Of a DNA stretch of 47,181 nucleotides, positions 41,963 through 47,181 are shown in pieces. Position numbers and translations under genes: made by a program. Below the pieces are notes generated by a model. It made no database searches and was not told the origin of the DNA. It saw nothing but the letters and a program-made list of their open reading frames with translations. This stretch comes from Nitrospinota bacterium. Its GTDB lineage: Bacteria; Nitrospinota; Nitrospinia; Nitrospinales; VA-1. Numbering within the stretch: the stretch's first letter is position 1; every line of letters begins with the position of its first letter. The stretch covers positions 1 through 47,181 of the forward strand of contig WAIB01000019.1 of assembly GCA_009873655.1 (NCBI GenBank), written 5' to 3'.

Positions 41963-42243
41963 TATTAAATTAAAATAAATTTTCCCTTAAACCTCAAAGA
42001 GACCTGGAGCCTATTAAATCCAATCTAGGGGAAATTGAAGGTTGGGATATTTTTATGAATTTCCGGGTTTTTTGAAGAGATAAACCCATGATTATCCCGA
42101 TCGAAGTTCGATCCTGAGCCATCCTTTATAATCGAATTTGGCTTTAAAATCCAATCTTTTTTGAAAAAAGGCCTTAAAACAGAGGTTTATTGCTGGTTTT
42201 TTGCTGAAACGGGTAAGGAAGGAAAGATCCCAATGTGTGGGAA
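41963..42243. other. Non-coding stretch upstream of serC
   Basis: AT-rich sequence between serC and the acidic zinc-ribbon gene, both on the minus strand. It must hold the serC promoter, but I cannot place good -35/-10 boxes. No gene is supported. Confidence 0.4.
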
Positions 42244-43134
42244 TCAGGTTTTATCGTTTTCAGGCTCGTCCGGAGATTCTAACTCCAAACCCAGGTCTTC
42301 TATTTCGAGATCGGGTATTTCGTTGTTTTGAGTGATCAGGGGACCCTCTGAATCGTCAATTTCGAGATTCAAGTCCGGCACATCTGATAGATTGACCGCG
42401 GGGTCGGGTTCACTTGGCGAGGGTGGTTCGTAACTTAGATCAAGTTTGGTCTCATTGTCGCCCAAATCCAGTTCGGGGGTTTCCTGTTCCCCTTCGGGTT
42501 CAGGAATTTCCAGTTCCGGTTCGGTTGAGAGATCCATTTGCCCTTCAGGTTCAGGAATTTCCAGCACCGGTTCGGTTGAGATAACAGGTTCTTCTTCGGA
42601 TTGTGTGACCTCCAGGGCGGATTCCAAAGAAGGAAGTTCGTCAGTATTTTGGGATTCTTCAATAACCGCCGGTTCTGTTTCCGGGCTTTGCTTTTCCTCT
42701 GTATTTTCTTCTTCGACAGTCTGGAAAGGTTCAAGCCCCAGACCTTCTACCTCCATTTCTCCAAGGTCGATATCCGCATTCGGGTCAAACTCCAGGGGTT
42801 CATATTCGGATATCTCTTTAACTGAACCCGATGCCGCTTGAGCGTCTTCTATTTCATCTTCCTCAATCTCAGGAAGGTCTAAACTAAAATCGCCCGTTTC
42901 AGAATCTATGAAAGACTCAGGTTCAGGAGCTTCCAGAACACTCACACTTTCAGCATTATTATCCTTTTCTTCCTGTACTTTTTGACCTTCTTCCACCGTC
43001 GGGGCGTTAAAAATGGAGAAAGATTCCTTTCCTGTCAGAGAGGGTCCCTTTTGGTCTTTTTTAAACTTGAAACCACAGGCTCCGCAGGTTTTTTCTATTT
43101 TGAAGGAAATATAACTGCATTCAGGACATTGCAT
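42244..43134 (-). CDS. Zinc-ribbon protein with long acidic repeat tail
   Basis: The start is ATG 43134 (MQCPECSYISFKIEKTCGAC), placing the zinc ribbon at the very N-terminus; a TTG six codons earlier is possible. Two CxxC knuckles (CPEC, CGAC) form a rubredoxin-like ribbon of about 25 residues. The other 270 residues are highly acidic, with no globular core, and contain near repeats of a Glu-Pro-Glu unit (LEIPEPEGQMDLSTEPELEI). Zinc ribbons of this form sit at the start of many proteins of unknown function. The tail is likely disordered; it is the minus-strand counterpart in style to the acid-tailed proteins at 28-39 kb. Confidence 0.8.
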   Translation of the reverse strand: MQCPECSYISFKIEKTCGACGFKFKKDQKGPSLTGKESFSIFNAPTVEEGQKVQEEKDNNAESVSVLEAPEPESFIDSETGDFSLDLPEIEEDEIEDAQAASGSVKEISEYEPLEFDPNADIDLGEMEVEGLGLEPFQTVEEENTEEKQSPETEPAVIEESQNTDELPSLESALEVTQSEEEPVISTEPVLEIPEPEGQMDLSTEPELEIPEPEGEQETPELDLGDNETKLDLSYEPPSPSEPDPAVNLSDVPDLNLEIDDSEGPLITQNNEIPDLEIEDLGLELESPDEPENDKT

Positions 43135-43362
43135 GTAAAAAAAGTATCTCAAAAATGCCGTAACGTCAAGAAAAATAAATAATTACAGCATATAGGCGCT
43201 CATGGGCCATCCTCGAAAAGTCATTAAATATTGGGAAATAGAGGTCACCGGTTGACGATAAAGTCGCTTTTGGTTAGAATCAAGAAATCCAATTAGTTAT
43301 TTATGTTTCACCATCCGACGGGGCTCTTTTGGGATGGCTTTGTTTTGCGAGGAGGATCAGGG

Positions 43363-43992
43363 GTGAAAAAAATCAGCCATTTTTTCAATCTTCTCTGCTT
43401 CAAAATGGGGGAAACCATATTCCCGATATTTGAGCCCGTGCTGAAACTCGCTGAAAATAAAAACCCCGAGGTGCGAAGGCATTTCAACCAGGCATTAATG
43501 AGCCTGAGTGAAAGAAAACAAACCATTGCCCTTCTCAATTTGAATATGGTTTTAAGCCTCAAACCCAACCATTTCCTTGCCCGGGTTTTCAGAGGCCGAA
43601 TCTATGTAAAAGAGGGACAATATCGACTGGCTTCAGAAGACTATTTGGAAGCAAACCGCATCAGCCAGTACCGGTTCATCCATTACGACCTTTACCGGGA
43701 ATATTTCAAGTCGGTGAACAACGAATTCGGGGGACAAGGCGGAACGATCATTGAAAAGTTTGATGATGTTTTTGATACCATGCATTTGATTTCAGGTGTG
43801 AAGGATTTGGAAGCTGAAGCAGGTCAGGAATTCCAGGAATATCTGTCCCTCACAGAAACGGATGACGTCCTGCCTCAGGATCTTGCTCTGACTCCGGAAG
43901 AAAAGGAAAAATTTGAAGCTCTCGGCCCTATCTCCCAACAGGAAATTGAGGAAACCGATTGGGATTTACTCATGGATGACCTCAACTCGTAA
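43363..43992 (+). CDS. TPR-like protein of unknown function
   Basis: GTG 43363 is chosen because AGGAGG lies 7 bp upstream; an ATG at 43303 would add 20 residues without a site. The 209-residue protein has TPR-like helices (VRRHFNQALMSLSERKQTIALLNLNMVLSLKPN; ARVFRGRIYVKEGQYRLASEDYLEANR), then a helical region and an acidic C-terminus (EETDWDLLMDDLNS). No signal peptide is convincing, although the first 15 residues are mildly hydrophobic. Divergent from the zinc-ribbon gene; function unknown. Confidence 0.78.
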   Translation: MKKISHFFNLLCFKMGETIFPIFEPVLKLAENKNPEVRRHFNQALMSLSERKQTIALLNLNMVLSLKPNHFLARVFRGRIYVKEGQYRLASEDYLEANRISQYRFIHYDLYREYFKSVNNEFGGQGGTIIEKFDDVFDTMHLISGVKDLEAEAGQEFQEYLSLTETDDVLPQDLALTPEEKEKFEALGPISQQEIEETDWDLLMDDLNS

Positions 43993-44048
43993 TCGGGAAT
44001 TTTCTTCCCTTTATCTCTCGCCGTTATTAACCCTCTATTGGAAAAAAA

Positions 44049-45197
44049 GTGATCAAACGGATTGATCTGGAAAAACTGGAATCTTCCTCACTGGCACCCT
44101 ATGCCATGAAAAGTGGAGAGAGCCAGGGCCGGCAACATCCGGAAGAAGAGCATCAATACCGCACCCGGTTCCAGAGAGATCGCGATCGCATCATCCACAC
44201 CTCGGCTTTCAGAAGGTTGGAGTATAAAACGCAGGTATTCGTCTATCATGAAGGCGATTATTACCGCACCCGGCTCACCCATTCCCTGGAAGTGGCGCAA
44301 ATCGCCCGCTCTATTTGCAAGTCGCTGCAATTGAATGAAGACCTGGCGGAATCGGTGGCCCTTTCCCACGACCTGGGCCACCCGCCCTTCGGCCACACGG
44401 GACAGGATGTGTTAAATCGATTGATGAAAGAGCACGGGGGATTCGAACACAACAAGCAAAGCCTGCGAATCGTAAAGCTGCTTGAAAAAAGGTATCCGGA
44501 GTTTGATGGCCTCAATCTGACCTGGGAAGTCCTTGAAGGAATAAGCAAGCACACTAAAGATGAAGAAAACCCCATTACTTCCACCGAAGGGGTGAGATAC
44601 CCTTCATTGGAAGCGCAGATTGCCGACCTGGCGGATGGCATCGCCTACAACGCGCACGACCTGGATGACGGCATCACTTCAGACCTGCTCGATCTCAGTC
44701 AACTCCGACAAGTCGCGTTGTGGAGAGAGAATGAAGACCGCTTCGATGAAAAATATTCAGGACTGGATTTTAAATTAAAAAAATATCAGGTGGTGCGCAG
44801 TATTATTAACGAAATGATCACCGACCTTCGTGAAGCAACTTTAAAAAATATAGAAAAATACAATGTGAAAAGTGCCGATGAGGTTCGGCAAGCACCATCT
44901 CGAATTGCTGCTTTTGGAAAAGAGGTGGCGGAAAAAAACAAGGAACTGAAAAAGTTTTTACATAAGAACATGTATTCCCATCGAAGGGTATTGCGCATGG
45001 AGTTTAAAGCGGACCTGACGTTGGAAGGGCTTTTCGCCGCCTATACCAAAATGCCGGGGCTCCTCCCTGAATCGGTACTGAAGAATGAATCTCACGGTCC
45101 ATTGGAACGTAGAATCTGCGATTATGTTTCAGGAATGACCGACCGCTATGCCCTCAACGAACATAAAAACCTTTACTCTTCAGATGAAGAGAGTTGA
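44049..45197 (+). CDS. dgt: dGTP triphosphohydrolase (dGTPase), HD domain
   Basis: The enzyme cleaves dGTP to deoxyguanosine and triphosphate and shapes the dNTP pool. The 382-residue GTG-started product belongs to the shorter dGTPase-like group. Motifs: TRFQRDRDRIIHTSAFRRLEYKTQVF, RTRLTHSLEVAQIARSI with the HD-domain His, and SHDLGHPPFGHTGQDVL with the HD pair, then AQIADLADGIAYNAHDLDDG (metal-binding Asp). The substrate range of this group extends to other dNTPs. It follows the TPR-like gene by 56 bp. Confidence 0.94.
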   Translation: MIKRIDLEKLESSSLAPYAMKSGESQGRQHPEEEHQYRTRFQRDRDRIIHTSAFRRLEYKTQVFVYHEGDYYRTRLTHSLEVAQIARSICKSLQLNEDLAESVALSHDLGHPPFGHTGQDVLNRLMKEHGGFEHNKQSLRIVKLLEKRYPEFDGLNLTWEVLEGISKHTKDEENPITSTEGVRYPSLEAQIADLADGIAYNAHDLDDGITSDLLDLSQLRQVALWRENEDRFDEKYSGLDFKLKKYQVVRSIINEMITDLREATLKNIEKYNVKSADEVRQAPSRIAAFGKEVAEKNKELKKFLHKNMYSHRRVLRMEFKADLTLEGLFAAYTKMPGLLPESVLKNESHGPLERRICDYVSGMTDRYALNEHKNLYSSDEES

Positions 45198-45210
45198 GGG
45201 AAATATTTAT

Positions 45211-45341
45211 TAACGCCCCTCATCCTAACCTTACCCGTGCCGGGCACGAGAGCTTAGGTGAAATATAACGTCTCCCTCCAGGGGAGAAGGAATTTATAAT
45301 TTCCCCTCCCTTGATGGGAGAGGATTGAGGTGAGGGTGACT
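45211..45341. repeat. Non-coding palindromic repeat element
   Basis: The 130-bp stretch between dgt and the LOG gene is made of short hairpins: CGTGCCGGGCACG, CTCCctccaGGGGAG and CTCCCttgatGGGAG, flanked by imperfect terminal inverted repeats (CCCCTCATCCTAACC and, read on the other strand, CACCCTCACCTCAATCC). The wording CTCATCCTAACC...GGAGAAGG is typical of interspersed intergenic repeats in many bacteria. It has no coding capacity. Confidence 0.6.
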
Positions 45342-45352
45342 CAAAATAGAAT

Positions 45353-45904
45353 ATGAACAACATCAAATCCATTTGCGTTTTTTGCGGATCAAGTCAATCC
45401 GCGGACGAACGCTATAAAAAAATCGCGACCGAGTTGGGGCAGAAAATCGGGAAGAGGGGGGTCGACCTCGTCTATGGCGGGGCGTCCATCGGCCTGATGG
45501 GTTGTGTCGCCCGCGGCGTGCACGAAGAAAAAGGAAAAGTCATTGGCATCCTTCCCGAATTTTTCTATACAAAAGATATCGGGTACCTCGACGCCGATGA
45601 GTTGATCGTCACCCGGGATATGCGGGAAAGAAAGGCAAATATTGATGAGCGGAGTGATGCCTTCATCGTTTTACCTGGTGGAGTGGGCACCCTGGAGGAA
45701 GCGATGGAAATCCTTTCCATGCGGCAGCTGAAACTGACCGACAAACCGCTGGTGTTTATCAACACCGGTGGATTCTATGACAAGCTCAACGAAACCTTTT
45801 CGGCCATGATCGAACAAAACTTCGCCAAAGAAAACATCCGGAAGATGTTCGGTATTACCCCCGACCCCAAGAGCGCATTGGAATATATCTTCAATTCCCC
45901 TTAG
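45353..45904 (+). CDS. LOG-family protein (putative cytokinin riboside 5'-monophosphate phosphoribohydrolase)
   Basis: The 183-residue protein has the Rossmann-like LOG fold: ICVFCGSSQSADERYKK at the start, DLVYGGASIGLMGCVARGV, the nucleotide-binding IVLPGGVGTLEEAMEIL (PGGxGTxxE) and RERKANIDERSDAFIV. LOG enzymes release a base from nucleoside monophosphates; bacterial members probably do nucleotide salvage or clean-up. The ATG has no clear ribosome site because the repeat element ends just upstream. Confidence 0.92.
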   Translation: MNNIKSICVFCGSSQSADERYKKIATELGQKIGKRGVDLVYGGASIGLMGCVARGVHEEKGKVIGILPEFFYTKDIGYLDADELIVTRDMRERKANIDERSDAFIVLPGGVGTLEEAMEILSMRQLKLTDKPLVFINTGGFYDKLNETFSAMIEQNFAKENIRKMFGITPDPKSALEYIFNSP

Positions 45905-45918
45905 CAGTTTCGCAAGCC

Positions 45919-45942
45919 GACCGCTATCGGCCAATAGCGGAC
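45919..45942. repeat. Short inverted repeat CCGCTAT...ATAGCGG
   Basis: CCGCTAT (45921-45927) and ATAGCGG (45934-45940) pair around CGGCCA just after the LOG stop. It has the wording of the common intergenic GTCCGCTATTGGCC-type palindrome. No T-run follows. Confidence 0.5.
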
Positions 45943-46093
45943 GTTATTCTTAATAGGTTATATTTTTTTCTTTTGGTTTTGATCATATGCCAACCTGATC
46001 CTTAAATTTTAAGAGGTCAGATTACTGCTAAAAACTAGTATCAACTTTCTTAAAATTTATATTTATTTACTTTTTAATTTTAAAGACGCCGGT

Positions 46094-46099
46094 TATAAT
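46094..46099 (+). promoter_or_regulatory. Probable -10 box for the cyclic-nucleotide-binding-like gene
   Basis: Exact TATAAT lies 45 bp before the ATG at 46144 in very AT-rich DNA. No good -35 box is found at 16-18 bp, so activator dependence is possible. Confidence 0.4.
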
Positions 46100-46143
46100 A
46101 CAAAGAAAAATTAAGTTAATACTAAGGCGAGAGTGTTTAACTT

Positions 46144-46722
46144 ATGGACAATTTAAAAGGCTTGATGTTAATCGAAAATTTAGCTTTTTTTGACGGCTTC
46201 CGTTCAGAAGAAAAAGTGGAAGTTGCAAGTGTCGCCCAAAACTTTGTCCAGTATCGAAAAGAGAGTTTAATCGTTAAACAAGATTCCAACGACCCATCAC
46301 TTTATATCCTCCTTGATGGGAAAGTGGTATTAAAAAAGAACCACCAACCGGATGTAATTATCTCGACTCTCTTGCCTAACTCTATCTTTGGAACTTTGCC
46401 CGCCCTACCTGTTGCTCCTCGCAATAAAAACGTAATTGCCATAGATAACAGTCATATTCTTCGAGTAGATCGGCCTATGTTGGATGCTCTTAATCCTATT
46501 GTCATTAACAAGTTTAATATCGAGTTTATAAAAGTCCTTTTTCGAAGAGTTTCCGAAATGAATATAAAAGTTTCCGAAGAACGAGGTGAGATAGGAAGAA
46601 TTGCCCATGCCTTTAAAAAAGTCAAAAAAGAAATAGATATGACACCCTCTTTCTCAGAAGAGACGCGAATTGTTTCAAACTTTATGTATGCCCAGTTAAA
46701 AACATTCGGGAACCCATTATAA
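46144..46722 (+). CDS. Cyclic-nucleotide-binding-type domain protein
   Basis: The 192-residue protein has a cupin-like cNMP-binding domain at about 12-125: LIENLAFFDGFRSEEKVEVA, YRKESLIVKQDSNDPSLYILLDGKVVLKK, ISTLLPNSIFGTLPAL and NSHILRVDRPMLDAL. The phosphate-binding cassette is short and lacks the usual G-E-x-x-x-L plus Arg of true cAMP/cGMP binders, so ligand binding is doubtful. A helical segment follows (FIKVLFRRVSEMNIKVSEER) but no helix-turn-helix is evident. The gene is more AT-rich than its neighbours and is flanked by short palindromic repeats, a possible sign of transfer. Confidence 0.82.
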   Translation: MDNLKGLMLIENLAFFDGFRSEEKVEVASVAQNFVQYRKESLIVKQDSNDPSLYILLDGKVVLKKNHQPDVIISTLLPNSIFGTLPALPVAPRNKNVIAIDNSHILRVDRPMLDALNPIVINKFNIEFIKVLFRRVSEMNIKVSEERGEIGRIAHAFKKVKKEIDMTPSFSEETRIVSNFMYAQLKTFGNPL

Positions 46723-46777
46723 TTTAAGGTAGAGCCAGCTGGAGAAATTAAGCTGTCCCTATTTCATTAATAGGCTT

Positions 46778-46807
46778 AATGTCCGCTTTGGGTCGATAGC
46801 AGACATT
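46778..46807. repeat. Intergenic palindrome AATGTCCGCT...AGCAGACATT
   Basis: AATGTCCGCT (46778-46787) and AGCAGACATT (46798-46807) are inverted repeats with one mismatch around TTGGGTCGAT. It resembles the repeat at 45919; the two flank the cyclic-nucleotide-binding-type gene. Confidence 0.55.
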
Positions 46808-46981
46808 TATTGATCACATTTGCAGACATGGTTTTTATTTATAAGAGATTACAGAAAGGAAATTATTGACAGGACCGGCCCAGACCGAGATCTGTTAGTG
46901 GCTTGCCCTATAGTTAAAGGGGAAAAAGCATTACAATTCGTGTTTGGGATAAAGTCCCATTTGCCACCGGCGGTTCGCCGG

Positions 46982-47181
46982 TTAGTTGGCGTGGACTTCG
47001 AGGTCGGGGCTGATGGCTTCTTTGAGGAATTGTTCTATGTATTGCAAAGTTCCGGTGGTGGAACTGGGGCAACTTCCGCACGCACCCTGGTAATGGATTT
47101 TGATTTGCTTGCCCTCAGGGTCAAAAAATATATCTAATATTTGTTCTGAACTGAGATGCTACCCCTGCACCTCCTTAAAAG
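46982..47181 (-). pseudogene. NifU-like C-terminal domain fragment with in-frame stop, partial at edge
   Basis: The minus strand from 47158 to the TAA at 46984-46982 encodes a 58-residue stretch that includes [20 protein letters not shown] and [20 protein letters not shown]. The CGSCPSS-x-x-TL-x-x-IE motif is the NifU-type iron-sulfur scaffold site. Directly upstream in the same frame is TAG (47161-47159), and no ATG, GTG or TTG lies between that stop and the cysteine motif. An AAGGAGG near 47178 precedes it. The gene is therefore broken, frameshifted or affected by a sequence error near the window edge. Confidence 0.7.

Noticed and set aside
46820-47137. 105-codon plus-strand frame at the right end
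   Set aside because: It lies opposite the NifU-like motif, whose cysteine pattern is specific; the plus frame has no recognisable features.
1-47181. CRISPR array, rRNA or tRNA genes, prophage or insertion sequences
   Set aside because: No regularly spaced repeats, cloverleaf genes, integrase, transposase or structural phage genes were recognised on either strand.

Overview
The window reads as chromosomal DNA of a Gram-negative, respiratory, probably marine bacterium. The gene set fits a Nitrospina-like nitrite oxidiser (phylum Nitrospinota): a copper nitrite reductase (NirK type) next to molybdenum-cofactor genes, a two-haem cytochrome with a haem-binding domain like the gamma subunits of nitrite oxidoreductase and related molybdoenzymes, several exported c-type cytochromes, and many TPR, NHL and Lcl (DUF1566) repeat proteins. 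This taxonomic guess rests on gene content and recognised protein style only; no database search was possible. There are no rRNA or tRNA genes, no CRISPR array and no transposase that I can see.

Region 1 (1-14.2 kb) is mixed housekeeping. A minus-strand block holds mobB-mobA fusion, moeA and an exported FG-GAP protein that runs off the left edge. It stands divergent from nirK. Then come a membrane TPR protein (TMTC-like), a TgpA-like transglutaminase, a periplasmic cyclophilin, a small STAS-like protein, a DJ-1/PfpI protein lacking its usual cysteine, a GT-C type membrane glycosyltransferase and a KamA-type radical SAM aminomutase.

Region 2 (14.6-20.2 kb, plus strand) is respiratory and transport related: a small cytochrome c behind a near-perfect promoter and a structured leader, a PhnD-like binding protein with its PhnC-like ATPase but no permease beside them, an SxtJ-like membrane protein, a STAS protein, an exported protein and the NxrC-like cytochrome.

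Region 3 (20.3-28.1 kb) holds an acidic six-repeat NHL protein, an FMN reductase, and a minus-strand group of radical SAM protein, MidA-like methyltransferase, TPR protein and a B12-type radical SAM protein. The two promoters of this group share a 22-bp upstream motif.

Region 4 (28.3-39.1 kb, plus strand) is the most unusual part. Eight genes carry nine Lcl/DUF1566 domains, interleaved with an NHL propeller, a TPR protein, a leucine-rich-repeat protein, a glutaredoxin-like protein, a SEC-C zinc protein and a parvulin. All but one of the Lcl proteins lack a signal peptide, and many products, whatever their fold, begin with the same kind of acidic, disordered N-terminal tail. I propose this as a candidate undescribed intracellular assembly or protein-handling system; its function is unknown.

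Region 5 (39.2-47.2 kb) returns to housekeeping: serC-serA, an acidic zinc-ribbon protein, a TPR-like protein, a dGTPase and a LOG-family protein. The right end is AT-rich and repeat-bearing, with a cyclic-nucleotide-binding-type protein and a broken NifU-like fragment.
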